Below, piece by piece: positions 8,999-17,707 of a stretch of DNA of 64,000 bases. Both the position numbers and the translations under genes were made by a program. Source of the stretch: Rhodospirillales bacterium. GTDB taxonomy: Bacteria; Pseudomonadota; Alphaproteobacteria; Rhodospirillales; JAPHRK01. The notes beneath the pieces are model-generated. The model saw nothing but the letters and a program-made list of their open reading frames with translations, was not told the origin of the DNA and searched no databases. Location of the stretch: the NCBI GenBank assembly GCA_026196105.1, contig JAPHRK010000007.1, forward strand, positions 53,790 through 117,789. The letters are read 5' to 3'. The first letter of the stretch is position 1. Each line of letters starts with the position of its first letter.

Positions 8999-10030
8999 TC
9001 ACCCGGCATAGTTTAAGGGTATAGACAACAATTCTTGCTTGTACGTCTTCCAGGGCAGGGTATCAAACCTGTCATTACTCGGCATTTTTTCAACAGGTAT
9101 AAGGCTCCAGCGGACATCACCTGACTGCTGACACGGATATAAGAAGTCATCCAGCCTGTCATGCCAGGGTAATTCCTTCCCTAAATCATCATAAAATTCC
9201 CAAGCCATATAGGTACCAGCTCTCAACCGTTTGGTGCCTTCGCAAGGCCCAAGTTCATCTTCGACCAAGTCAGCTCGTTCCAATTGTTCTTGTTCAGGTC
9301 CGATCAGGCAAAACTTTTTGTTCCCGTCGTCATCACAGAGAAGGAAACCTCTCGGAAAAGGAAGATAGTAGTATTCGGTAAATTTAAAAGCTTCGAAAAT
9401 TTTATCCATCAGCTCTTTAGTCACATAGCGATCAATCAAATGATTTCTTGATGCCCTATAAGCATGAATAAGTGGATCAACTTTTTCTAGGAGGTATTCA
9501 TGATGTAACTCAGTCATCATACGTTTGATTTTTTTACGTGCATCTCGGTCATTTTTATTCACGTATCTATCAATAAGCCCATCGTTAAAGGCTTCGATCG
9601 TCGCTTGGTCGGTCATTTTACCTGTAAGAAGAATTGTTTTTATTCCTGTATCTTTGATCAGAGAACAAAACTCCAAACCAGTAATACTAGGCATCACTTG
9701 GTCTATAATAACCACCGATACCATTTTATACCTGTCAACAGACCCTGCAAAGCGGCGAATTTCTGAAGATTTCAGAAGAAAAAGGTCATCGCCAGGATTA
9801 ACGTTATCTGGCTCTGAGTTATATGACCTGAATAAATTAAAAGCACCGTGGCCAATATCTTGGGCCTGATGAATATGTTTTAAAGCTTTCCCCGTTGAGG
9901 AAAACGCAAGGACGGCATTTTCTCGTCCTAACGCTTTTCGAAGGGATTTTAAAAAGCTCTCATCATCATCTATTAGAATAGCCGTGCATGGGTGATAGAT
10001 TGGCACATTCGGGTTAAACGGGCTATTCAC
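8999..10030 (-). CDS. lqsR: LqsR-like response regulator
   Basis: A 343-residue response regulator. The receiver domain spans about residues 15-165, with acidic cluster DDD at 21-23, phospho-acceptor Asp110 in VVIIDQVMP, Thr136 in LLTGK and Lys159 in VNKND. It is longer than usual because an insert of about 30 residues (near 55-95) precedes the phospho-acceptor strand. The C-terminal 180 residues are not a HTH, GGDEF, EAL or HD-GYP domain by eye. Length and layout match Legionella LqsR, whose output domain is also not a canonical DNA-binding domain. GTG start with GGAGG six bases upstream. Convergent with lqsA and presumably phosphorylated by the adjacent LqsS-like kinase. Confidence 0.8.
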   Translation of the reverse strand: MNSPFNPNVPIYHPCTAILIDDDESFLKSLRKALGRENAVLAFSSTGKALKHIHQAQDIGHGAFNLFRSYNSEPDNVNPGDDLFLLKSSEIRRFAGSVDRYKMVSVVIIDQVMPSITGLEFCSLIKDTGIKTILLTGKMTDQATIEAFNDGLIDRYVNKNDRDARKKIKRMMTELHHEYLLEKVDPLIHAYRASRNHLIDRYVTKELMDKIFEAFKFTEYYYLPFPRGFLLCDDDGNKKFCLIGPEQEQLERADLVEDELGPCEGTKRLRAGTYMAWEFYDDLGKELPWHDRLDDFLYPCQQSGDVRWSLIPVEKMPSNDRFDTLPWKTYKQELLSIPLNYAG

Positions 10031-10212
10031 TTTTTACCTCCAGCTCAAGGATGACGTCTATATTTTTAAAAATCTAGCGTCCGCAAACTTTACGTCGCTT
10101 CAATCACTATACAGTCGCAAAAAAAAATCATCATTGCAACCTTTAGTGTTGTCTGCTGGGGATTCTCTTAACTGCAGCGACAATTTCTCCCTCTATAAAC
10201 AACCCAAATGCA

Positions 10213-10245
10213 AAAAAGGCGGGGCCTTGCGACCACCGCCTTTTT
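10213..10245 (-). terminator. intrinsic terminator after the phasin gene
   Basis: AAAAAGGCGG and CCGCCTTTTT form a 10-bp stem with a 13-base loop. Read on the minus strand it ends in a T-run, as expected for a rho-independent terminator 25 bases after the phasin stop. The symmetry would let it act in both directions, which also insulates the divergent lqsR promoter region. Confidence 0.75.
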
Positions 10246-10270
10246 CTCAACCTTAAACGGACAGCTACAA

Positions 10271-11014
10271 TTAAGCAGCTTTTTTGAGCTTGCTGAGGGA
10301 CTCAAAGGCCACGTTCAGGCGATCACCAAGAGGTTTAGCAACCTCTCCAGCGAGTTTGTTAGTTTTTTGGCTGACTAAACCGGCTTCTTCGACAATTTTT
10401 TCGTAGCTGGTTTTAACCAATTCAGCCTGAAGGTCAGTAACTTCTTTAATATCTTTGCACTTCATCATGGCTTTTGAAGCTTCAATACTGTCTTCAAAAT
10501 TAGAACGAGCAAGGCCAAACATGGCTTCGGTAATGTCTTTAAGGCCATTGGTCATGATGGAGATTGATTCAGATACAGCATCAATGTTGCCTTGATTGAA
10601 AGCAAGAGCATCCTGGTACCCTTGGAACAAATCTTCCTGAACTTTGTTAACGGCTTCTTTAGCTTGATCAGCAACGTCAGCTTTTGGTGCTGCTGGTTTA
10701 GCCACAACTTTAGGAGCAGCCACTTTAGCCGCTACCTTTGGTGCAGCAGCTTTCTTAGGAGCGGCGCGTTTAGCAGCCGGCTTCTTAGCTACAGGTTTTT
10801 TAGCCACAGGCTTTTTAGCCACTACTTTTTTCACTGCAGGCTTCTTAGCTGCCGGCGCAGCTTTGCTTGCAACAGGTTTAGTAGCTGGTTTTACAACAGG
10901 TTGTTCTGGAGCTTTTTCTGCTTCAACCTTCGCAGTTGCGGCGGGTTTTGCAGAAGCTTCAGGTTTAACTTCAGGTTCAGTGGTTTTAGGCGTAGTATCA
11001 GATGGCGCAGCCAT
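10271..11014 (-). CDS. phaP: phasin family protein with lysine/alanine-rich N-terminal domain
   Basis: Coats polyhydroxyalkanoate granules. The C-terminal half (about residues 115-247) is the amphipathic helical phasin domain, with AKEAVNKVQEDLFQGY, SIMTNGLKDITEAMFGL and YEKIVEEAGLVSQKTNKLAGEVAKPL. The N-terminal half is low-complexity, with repeated AKKPVAKK-like units resembling histone H1 tails. In PhaF and PhaM, basic tails of this kind attach granules to the nucleoid; here the basic tail is N-terminal rather than C-terminal as in PhaF. Start ATG with GGGAG upstream. A GC-rich hairpin terminator follows and TGC-rich repeats precede it. The long plus-strand ORF at 10592-11044 is an artefact of the codon bias of this region. 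Confidence 0.9.
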   Translation of the reverse strand: MAAPSDTTPKTTEPEVKPEASAKPAATAKVEAEKAPEQPVVKPATKPVASKAAPAAKKPAVKKVVAKKPVAKKPVAKKPAAKRAAPKKAAAPKVAAKVAAPKVVAKPAAPKADVADQAKEAVNKVQEDLFQGYQDALAFNQGNIDAVSESISIMTNGLKDITEAMFGLARSNFEDSIEASKAMMKCKDIKEVTDLQAELVKTSYEKIVEEAGLVSQKTNKLAGEVAKPLGDRLNVAFESLSKLKKAA

Positions 11015-11138
11015 GGTCGCTCTCCCTTAGATAGCAACGGTTAAAACAGTTTGCAGCCAAGGTAAAAATAAACAATCCACCTGTCTGCTTCTTAGGAGAA
11101 AAAATAGAACGGTCAGATTTGCTCGTCAAGTATTTTTT

Positions 11139-11171
11139 GTGCATTGCAGCATTTTTCATTGCAATGCAGCA
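11139..11171. promoter_or_regulatory. TGC-rich repeats upstream of the phasin gene, candidate PhaR site
   Basis: Two related copies, TGCATTGCAGCA and TTGCAATGCAGCA, lie 125-157 bases upstream of the phasin start. PhaR/AniA repressors of alphaproteobacteria (shown for Paracoccus) bind TGC-rich sequences upstream of phasin genes, so this is a plausible operator. The assignment is inference from sequence flavour and position only. Confidence 0.4.
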
Positions 11172-11174
11172 TAA

Positions 11175-11909
11175 TCAATCCAAAAGATACATCAAACCAT
11201 TGGGTCCAACCCTTATATTAAAGCGACCATGATCAGCTTTATTGACCTTATATTCATCATCAAAAAGAGTTTCTCGTGGAGGGTTAAGCGGAATCTCTGT
11301 CATGTCCCACCCCAGTAAAAGCGGAGAGAAGGCTAAATTTTTATAATTAGCATCAGGCCAGCGAAAAGTTCCAAAACGAAGCACGCCCTCCTTGCAAGCA
11401 ACAACAAGCCAATAGAATTGGTCTGAAGAAAGCTCTATTTCTCTTTCGTCATGAGTAAAAATACCATCTGAAGTCATGGCCTGCTCTAGAAGCTCTTTAT
11501 CAGCCTCACGCAAGCGAATAGTTGCCTTTTTCCCCTGCCAGGGCTTAAGCAAATCAAGAACTTCATTTACGTATAGCTCTGAAAGATCAGCCTCACCAAT
11601 AACCTCAACCTTTAAATCGTTCCCCCGCAACTCGTATATACGCACTTGCTCCGTATAAACCCCGTTATAGACGAAACGATAATGGTTTGGGCCACCACTC
11701 TGGCAAGTAGCACGCATGTCATCTCCATTGAGGAAACTGAACCAACTGAATTTACGCTCAATCGGATTTACTTCTCCGCCTTGATAGGTACAACCCGTCA
11801 CCACAAAGAGAAAAAAGACGCTGATAAAAACTACTATTCGTCTAAATATAGAAAAAATCACATTATTTCTAAGCAAGATATGGCCCCTTAACGGATTATT
11901 AGCGGTCAT
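11175..11909 (-). CDS. putative lipoprotein of unknown function
   Basis: A 244-residue protein. A hydrophobic segment, IVVFISVFFLFVVTGC, ends in a lipobox-like VTGC, so the mature protein is probably a lipoprotein anchored by the Cys near residue 40, preceded by a rather long n-region with several arginines. The mature part is mixed alpha/beta with a QFYWLVVACKEG segment and resembles no family I can name. Start ATG with AAGGG just upstream. It lies divergent from the DacC-like gene and upstream of the phasin gene on the same strand, with no evidence of a functional link. Confidence 0.7.
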   Translation of the reverse strand: MTANNPLRGHILLRNNVIFSIFRRIVVFISVFFLFVVTGCTYQGGEVNPIERKFSWFSFLNGDDMRATCQSGGPNHYRFVYNGVYTEQVRIYELRGNDLKVEVIGEADLSELYVNEVLDLLKPWQGKKATIRLREADKELLEQAMTSDGIFTHDEREIELSSDQFYWLVVACKEGVLRFGTFRWPDANYKNLAFSPLLLGWDMTEIPLNPPRETLFDDEYKVNKADHGRFNIRVGPNGLMYLLD

Positions 11910-12014
11910 CCCTTCATCTTATGATTAGGAAAAGAAATTCCGCAAGAAAGTTTACAGTTGTATTCGCTGCCATAACGTAGAGAATACTCCTAGATTATAA
12001 GGGTGGTAAATAGC

Positions 12015-13217
12015 GTGTCTTTGAATAAATTAGTTAGCACATCAGTTAAAACTGCCTTCCTGCTTGCCCTTTCTCTTCTTATTTTTCAGCCGTCGACTGC
12101 CTCTGCTAAATACGCTTCTTATGTTGTCGAAGTTAGTACCGGAAAAGTTCTTCACTCCGTAAATGCGGACACCCGAAACTACCCTGCTTCTCTGACTAAA
12201 ATGATGACTCTTTATATGATCTTTGACGCCCTTAAGAAGGGTGATCTCTGGCTGCATGAAGAATTGGTGGTTTCTCGTCGAGCAACTTGGCAACCCCCTT
12301 CTCGTCTTGGGCTTGGGTTTGGTCAAACCATAACTGTTGAAAAAGCAATCTATGCTCTGGTGACAAAATCAGCCAACGATGTTGCAGTAACTGTCGCTGA
12401 AAACATTGGTAAGACTGAAAGAGCCTTTGCTCTTAAAATGACATCCATGGCCCGCAAATTGGGCATGAAGCGTACCATCTTCAGAAATGCCTCAGGTCTG
12501 CCCCATCGTGGTCAAATGAGCACTGCACGGGATATGTCCGTTTTGGCTCGCCGCCTAATGAAAGATTTTCCTCAATATTATCATTATTTCTCTACTCAAA
12601 AATTTGAATATGGCGGTCGCACTTATAAAAACCACAACAAGCTCCTGAGTAATTATGATGGCGCTGATGGCATCAAAACAGGCTACATCCGTGCCTCAGG
12701 CTTCAACTTAGTTGCATCTGTAGAACGTGATGGGCGCCGAGTAGTCGGTGTCGTTTTCGGCGGAAAAACTTCTAAACGACGCGACAAACACATGGCGCAG
12801 CTTTTGAACAAAGGTTTTACCAAACTGACCGGAAAAACCCAATACGCCAAAATGGATAATAAAGCTAAGAGCAAAAGGAAGAGCCAGCAAACTGCAACCA
12901 GAGTTATTCCAGGTCAGGCCATTGCCAGAACATCACCTCGTCACTCTTGGGCTGTCCAAGTTGGGGCTTATCACAAACCTCATCTGGCTGCTAACCTCGC
13001 TGAAGATGCTTTAGAAAAAGTTTCTAAGATTGCTAAAAACGGCAAAGTCCGTGTTGTCCCTCTACGTCAACGCCGAGGAAAAACCGTTTATCGAGCTCGG
13101 ATTGTAAATGTCACCAAGAAAGAAGCTTTTCGCTCCTGCCGCGTCCTTAAACGCAACCGCATGGATTGCATGGAGACCCGAGCCCAAGGCCCAATCGAAG
13201 TTGCTTTAAACGATTAG
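12015..13217 (+). CDS. dacC: D-alanyl-D-alanine carboxypeptidase with SPOR domain
   Basis: Periplasmic penicillin-binding protein of the S11 family that trims the terminal D-Ala from peptidoglycan stem peptides. A signal peptide ends at STASA. The active-site motifs are SLTK (SxxK), SAND (SxN) and KTG in DGIKTGYI. A basic linker leads to a C-terminal SPOR domain (SWAVQVGAYH, about the last 90 residues), which binds denuded septal glycan, so a role at the division site is likely. The track start at 12003 is a GTG directly after AAGG. I choose the GTG at 12015, eight bases after GGTGG. Product 400 residues. Divergent from the lipoprotein gene and convergent with pgm. Confidence 0.93.
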   Translation: MSLNKLVSTSVKTAFLLALSLLIFQPSTASAKYASYVVEVSTGKVLHSVNADTRNYPASLTKMMTLYMIFDALKKGDLWLHEELVVSRRATWQPPSRLGLGFGQTITVEKAIYALVTKSANDVAVTVAENIGKTERAFALKMTSMARKLGMKRTIFRNASGLPHRGQMSTARDMSVLARRLMKDFPQYYHYFSTQKFEYGGRTYKNHNKLLSNYDGADGIKTGYIRASGFNLVASVERDGRRVVGVVFGGKTSKRRDKHMAQLLNKGFTKLTGKTQYAKMDNKAKSKRKSQQTATRVIPGQAIARTSPRHSWAVQVGAYHKPHLAANLAEDALEKVSKIAKNGKVRVVPLRQRRGKTVYRARIVNVTKKEAFRSCRVLKRNRMDCMETRAQGPIEVALND

Positions 13218-13282
13218 AGCAATTTCCAATTAAAAGAACCTAGCCTTTTACTCTGCGTAAAAAAACCAGTCCACAACTAAGC

Positions 13283-14674
13283 TTATTGAGTAAAATCTGG
13301 CGGGGTAATATCACTGGCTTGAAGCTGCTCACTTAAAGCAGATTTAAGCCGCTCAAGGCCTTCAGGAGAAGAAGCTTCACAACGCGCAACAAGAACCGCC
13401 TGGGTATTTGATGCCCGAAGCAACCACCAGCCATCATCATTCTGCACCCGTACACCGTCAACGGTAGAGACAGAAACACCTGTGGCACTAGCCAACCGAG
13501 CTTCAACTTCTTTCGCGACTTCAAACTTCCGTATATCAGGACAGTCAAAACGAATTTCAGGGGTGCTGAAAGTATGAGGGAGATTATCCCGCATCTGGTC
13601 CAGGGTAATATCTGAATTAGCTGCAATAGACATAAGACGTACAGCGGCATAGAGCGCATCATCAAAGCCATAGTATCTATCAGCGAAGAAAATATGTCCG
13701 CTCATTTCTCCAGCAAAAGGAGAATCCATCTCTGCCATCTTAGATTTGATCAAAGAATGGCCTGTCTTATACATCACTGGATTGCCGCCCATACGAGCTA
13801 TTTCATCAAAGAGAACTTGGCTTGCTTTGACGTCAGCAATAATGGTGGCTCCAGGGGTTTGATCGAGAATTTCTTTACCCCAAATCGTCATTAGCTGGTC
13901 ACCCCAAATGACGCGTCCTTGTGAGTCGATCACGCCAATACGGTCACCATCACCATCAAAACCAACCCCAAAATCACAACCTTCACGAGCTACAACCTCT
14001 TTTAGTTGTTCGAGGTTTTTCTCGACAGTTGGATCAGGGTGATGACTTGGGAAAGTTCCATCAATTTCTTCATTAAGCAGAAAGTGAGTACCGGGAAGCT
14101 TTGCGGTAACCCCAAGCATGGCGGCACCAGCAGAACCATTGCCAGCATCCCAGGCAACTTTCAAATCACGGCCTTGGCGGAAATCTTTGGCAACACGATT
14201 GATGTAATCATCCAACATAGGTCGATCGATAATTTGCCCACCACCAGCTTCATAATCTCCAGCTTCTGCAATTTGACCAAGTTTTTGGATATCTTGACCA
14301 AAGAACGACTTGCCACCAAGCATCATCTTAATGCCATTGTGGGTGGGGGGGTTGTGCGACCCTGTAATCATAAGCCCACCATCTGTCTCCAGCAAGAAGG
14401 TCGCCAGATAAAGCATAGGGGTTGGTCCAAGGCCTACACGGTAGACTTTGAGGCCACAGGCCCCTAAACCATCAATAGCGGCCTTTTCAAGCTCTGGAGA
14501 GCTCAAACGACCATCATAACCTATAGAAACACTCGTTCCGCCTCCACGGACAATGGTTGTCCCAAAAGCACGAGCAACAGCATAAACATCCTCAGGATTA
14601 AGAGTTTCACCAACAATCCCCCGAACATCATATTCGCGTAGGATTGTCGGTTCCAGTTTATGCCCGTCAGTCAT
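13283..14674 (-). CDS. algC: phosphomannomutase/phosphoglucomutase
   Basis: Alpha-D-phosphohexomutase interconverting hexose 6- and 1-phosphates. The 463 residues contain the phosphoserine loop TGSHNPPTHNG (Ser106), the metal loop FDGDGDR, the sugar-binding GEMSGH and the C-terminal phosphate-binding RASNTQ. All four domains are complete. The gene ends the galU-ugd-pgm operon, only 10 bases after ugd, which suggests that its main job here is supplying glucose-1-phosphate to GalU. Length and motifs fit the AlgC/ManB group. Whether glucose or mannose phosphate is preferred cannot be told by reading. Confidence 0.93.
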   Translation of the reverse strand: MTDGHKLEPTILREYDVRGIVGETLNPEDVYAVARAFGTTIVRGGGTSVSIGYDGRLSSPELEKAAIDGLGACGLKVYRVGLGPTPMLYLATFLLETDGGLMITGSHNPPTHNGIKMMLGGKSFFGQDIQKLGQIAEAGDYEAGGGQIIDRPMLDDYINRVAKDFRQGRDLKVAWDAGNGSAGAAMLGVTAKLPGTHFLLNEEIDGTFPSHHPDPTVEKNLEQLKEVVAREGCDFGVGFDGDGDRIGVIDSQGRVIWGDQLMTIWGKEILDQTPGATIIADVKASQVLFDEIARMGGNPVMYKTGHSLIKSKMAEMDSPFAGEMSGHIFFADRYYGFDDALYAAVRLMSIAANSDITLDQMRDNLPHTFSTPEIRFDCPDIRKFEVAKEVEARLASATGVSVSTVDGVRVQNDDGWWLLRASNTQAVLVARCEASSPEGLERLKSALSEQLQASDITPPDFTQ

Positions 14675-14684
14675 GGGTCAGTCC

Positions 14685-16004
14685 TTATTTATCGGATTCA
14701 AAGGGGCGACCAATGCAGGAATAATTAAACCCTGCCGCCGCCATTTCATCCGGATTGTAGATATTTCTCAAATCAACCATCACCGGAGACTTAAGAGTCT
14801 CTTTCATGCGCTTGAGGCCAAGGTTCCTGAATTCGTTCCATTCTGTAATAATAACTAGGCAATCTGCATCGGGCATTGTGTCGTAAGCATTGCCACACCA
14901 TTCAATATCCTTGAGCATCGTCTTCGCTTCACCCATAGCTTCTGGGTCATATGCACGAACAGTAGCACCTGCTTTGGTCAATGCAGGTAGGATATCTAAG
15001 CTCGGCGCATCGCGCATATCATCGGTATTGGGTTTAAAAGCAACCCCAAGCACAGCAATGGTCTTACCCTTAACAGAGCCACCACAAGCTTCAACAACCC
15101 GAGCCGCCATTGCCTTTTTACGTTTGTCGTTAATATCAACAACCGTTTCAACAATGCGCAAAGGGCTGTCGAAATCTTGAGCTGTATGAACCAAAGCCAA
15201 AGTATCTTTAGGGAAGCACGATCCCCCATAGCCAGGGCCAGGGTGGAGAAATTTGCTGCCAATCCGTCCATCAAGGCCAATTCCTTTGGCAACGTGGTGG
15301 ACATCAGCTCCAACTTTTTCGCAAAGATCAGCCATTTCATTGATGAAAGTGATCTTCGTCGCCAGGAAAGTGTTACCGGCATATTTGATCAGCTCTGATG
15401 TCCTACGACTGGTAAAAAGAACGGGGGTTTCAATGAGGTAGAGAGGACGATAAAGGCGGCTCATCAATTCTTGGGCTGGTTTGCTTTCAGTACCAATAAC
15501 AACCCGATCAGGGCGCATAAAATCATTAATCGCGGCCCCTTCCCGTAAGAACTCAGGGTTCGATACCACATCAAACTCTCCATCGGGTCGAGCTTCTTTG
15601 ATAATTTTTTCGACTTCGTCACCTGTACCAACAGGAACTGTGGATTTGGTTACAACAACGGTATAACCATCCATAGCTTCTGCGATTTCTTTAGCAGCGC
15701 CATAAACGTAGCTTAGGTCTGCGTGACCACCTCCCTTTTTAGTCGGTGTCCCCACAGCAATAAAAACCACATCGGCCTTTTTGACAGCCGACTTAAGGTC
15801 TGTGGTAAAATTCAACCGTCCCGCTTTGACGTTGTTCTCAACCAGAGTATCCAGACCGGGCTCAAAGATCGGCATGATACCTTTTTTAAGGTTTTCAATT
15901 TTTCCCTCATCCAGATCAACGCAAGTAACATCAACACCGAATTCAGAGAAACAAGTGCCGGAAACAAGGCCAACATAGCCAGTACCGATCATCGCAATAT
16001 GCAT
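14685..16004 (-). CDS. ugd: UDP-glucose 6-dehydrogenase
   Basis: Oxidises UDP-glucose to UDP-glucuronate with two NAD+. The N-terminal Rossmann motif is IGTGYVG (residues 6-12). The catalytic cysteine is Cys263 in GYGGSCFPKD. C-terminal NAD/UDP-binding features include LGVAFKPNTDDMRDAPS. At 439 residues it is full length. It lies between galU and pgm on the same strand with gaps of 41 and 10 bases, so the three genes form a nucleotide-sugar operon, probably for exopolysaccharide or lipid sugar precursors. The glycosyltransferases that use the product are outside the window. Confidence 0.96.
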   Translation of the reverse strand: MHIAMIGTGYVGLVSGTCFSEFGVDVTCVDLDEGKIENLKKGIMPIFEPGLDTLVENNVKAGRLNFTTDLKSAVKKADVVFIAVGTPTKKGGGHADLSYVYGAAKEIAEAMDGYTVVVTKSTVPVGTGDEVEKIIKEARPDGEFDVVSNPEFLREGAAINDFMRPDRVVIGTESKPAQELMSRLYRPLYLIETPVLFTSRRTSELIKYAGNTFLATKITFINEMADLCEKVGADVHHVAKGIGLDGRIGSKFLHPGPGYGGSCFPKDTLALVHTAQDFDSPLRIVETVVDINDKRKKAMAARVVEACGGSVKGKTIAVLGVAFKPNTDDMRDAPSLDILPALTKAGATVRAYDPEAMGEAKTMLKDIEWCGNAYDTMPDADCLVIITEWNEFRNLGLKRMKETLKSPVMVDLRNIYNPDEMAAAGFNYSCIGRPFESDK

Positions 16005-16045
16005 AGAGCCGTCCTATTCTTAAACCCAAATGGAAACTGGTATGG

Positions 16046-16915
16046 TCAAACCAACTTCTTGATTAAATCTGTTACGCCATCGTGTAATTCATCACTGGCA
16101 AGTGCAAAAGCCAAATTAGCTTCAATAAACCCTAGTTTGGAACCGCAATCATAGCGCTCCCCTTCAAACCTAAGCCCGTGGAAAGGTACCTTACCGATGG
16201 TCTTTGCCATGGCATCCGTGAGTTGGATTTCTCCACCCGCGCCTTTTTCATGCCGATCTAATTCCGCAAAGACTTCAGGTTGAAGAATATAGCGCCCAAT
16301 GATAGAGAGCGTAGACGGGGCAACAGCAGGATCAGGTTTCTCAACCAAACCCTTAGCTTCAGCAAGACGCCCATTATCACTAACGATATCCAAGATACCG
16401 TAACGGTTAGTATGTTCCCGAGGGACATCTTCCACCGCCACAACATTACCCCCAACCTCTTGATAGGCTTCAACCATTTGCCTTAAGCAACCGGGAGCCG
16501 CGAGGATGAGATCATCAGGGAGGACGACGACGAAAGGTTCGTCATGAATGAAGTTTCTGGCACACCAAACAGCATGACCTAAACCAAGGGGTTTTTGTTG
16601 ACGGACATAAGCGATGTGGCCTGCCGTTGGCATGGCTTCATGTAAAATCTCTAAAGCTTCTATTTTATTCCGTTCTTCAAGAACCTGCTCTAATTCCACA
16701 GAATGATCAAAATGATCTTCCATGGCCCCCTTGCCACGTCCTGTTACGAAAATAAACTCCTCAATTCCTGCGTCTCGAGCTTCATCAACAGCATATTGAA
16801 TGAGGGGGCGATCAACCACCGGAAGCATTTCCTTAGGAATTGCTTTAGTCGCAGGAAGAAACCGGGTTCCTAAGCCTGCAACAGGGAAAATAGCCTTCTT
16901 AATCGGCTTCGTCAT
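16046..16915 (-). CDS. galU: UTP--glucose-1-phosphate uridylyltransferase
   Basis: Makes UDP-glucose from UTP and glucose-1-phosphate. The 289 residues carry the nucleotidyltransferase signature GLGTRFLPATKAIPKEMLPV near the N-terminus, the VEKP segment (GLVEKPDP) and a C-terminal YDCGSKLGF with the conserved lysine. First gene of the galU-ugd-pgm operon. No strong ribosome-binding site precedes the ATG, but all family motifs start at the right distance. Confidence 0.96.
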   Translation of the reverse strand: MTKPIKKAIFPVAGLGTRFLPATKAIPKEMLPVVDRPLIQYAVDEARDAGIEEFIFVTGRGKGAMEDHFDHSVELEQVLEERNKIEALEILHEAMPTAGHIAYVRQQKPLGLGHAVWCARNFIHDEPFVVVLPDDLILAAPGCLRQMVEAYQEVGGNVVAVEDVPREHTNRYGILDIVSDNGRLAEAKGLVEKPDPAVAPSTLSIIGRYILQPEVFAELDRHEKGAGGEIQLTDAMAKTIGKVPFHGLRFEGERYDCGSKLGFIEANLAFALASDELHDGVTDLIKKLV

Positions 16916-16992
16916 AATACCAACTTTTAAATTACTGGAACGCGGCGGATTTGTGCCACAGAGAGGCCTTTATCGCAAGTAAAGGTTAAGGT

Positions 16993-17703
16993 CTATTTAC
17001 TCAAAAGCACATCTTTTGCCTGATTGATTTTTGCTGCAAGGTATGTCGATCCTCCAAGGTCAGGATGAATCTTTGAAATCAAACGGTGATAGGCCTCTTT
17101 TATAGTCTCGTCTGAAGCCCCATACTCAAGTCCTAAAATATCCAAGGCTTCATTCTCCGACATACCCGTCCCTTGGGTGTAAGAGGTATCTTTTGTGTCA
17201 GATTGTTCCCGCCATTGGTCATCATATTCCCTCTCTAGAAAGGCATCTAGCACTTGAAGGGATTGGGGATCATCTTTGCATTCTTCTCTTAACGTTAGTA
17301 ATTCTTCAAGAGAGAGAACCTCAAGCTCAAACCCCGCATAACTGCCTCGAACCACATGACCCGACATTTTCCCCGTATCGTGGTCGAGGACCATTTTGAA
17401 AAAATTTGTTTCAACTTGTGAAGTTTGCCCCTTTGGAGCTCCTCCACCAGTGGCACGGCGGAAATTTTTTAAGAGCTGAGAAAAAGTCCGCAAGCGCATA
17501 AACCAAACGAAAAGAGCCGGAAGCGCAGCGAATGCGAAAGCAAATTTTCCTGTTAAGGCTAGTACAGCTACAACAGCGACAATGACAATAATAGCAAGCC
17601 ACTTAATTGCTTTGATTATCGCCCGAGGCTCTGCTGTTGTCAGCCACTTTAAAGACAGTCCAACACCAATAACGAGAGCTAATCCAAGAATCAACCACGA
17701 CAT
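16993..17703 (-). CDS. membrane-anchored J-domain protein
   Basis: A 236-residue DnaJ-domain protein. The N-terminus has two hydrophobic segments (about residues 1-20 and 32-62), then a cytoplasmic region and a C-terminal J domain (about 178-236) with EALDILGLEYGASDETIKEAYHRL and the diagnostic HPD in SKIHPDLGG. The layout, membrane part first and J domain last, resembles TIM14- and DjlA-like co-chaperones that recruit DnaK to membranes. It starts four bases after the stop of the VWA gene, so the two are probably translated from one message. The client is unknown. Confidence 0.85.
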   Translation of the reverse strand: MSWLILGLALVIGVGLSLKWLTTAEPRAIIKAIKWLAIIVIVAVVAVLALTGKFAFAFAALPALFVWFMRLRTFSQLLKNFRRATGGGAPKGQTSQVETNFFKMVLDHDTGKMSGHVVRGSYAGFELEVLSLEELLTLREECKDDPQSLQVLDAFLEREYDDQWREQSDTKDTSYTQGTGMSENEALDILGLEYGASDETIKEAYHRLISKIHPDLGGSTYLAAKINQAKDVLLSK

Positions 17704-17707
17704 ATGC

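Noticed and set aside
10592-11044. 150-residue plus-strand ORF rich in Phe, Ser and Arg opposite the phasin
   Set aside because: It is the antisense of the lysine/alanine-rich repeat; long only because of biased codon use.
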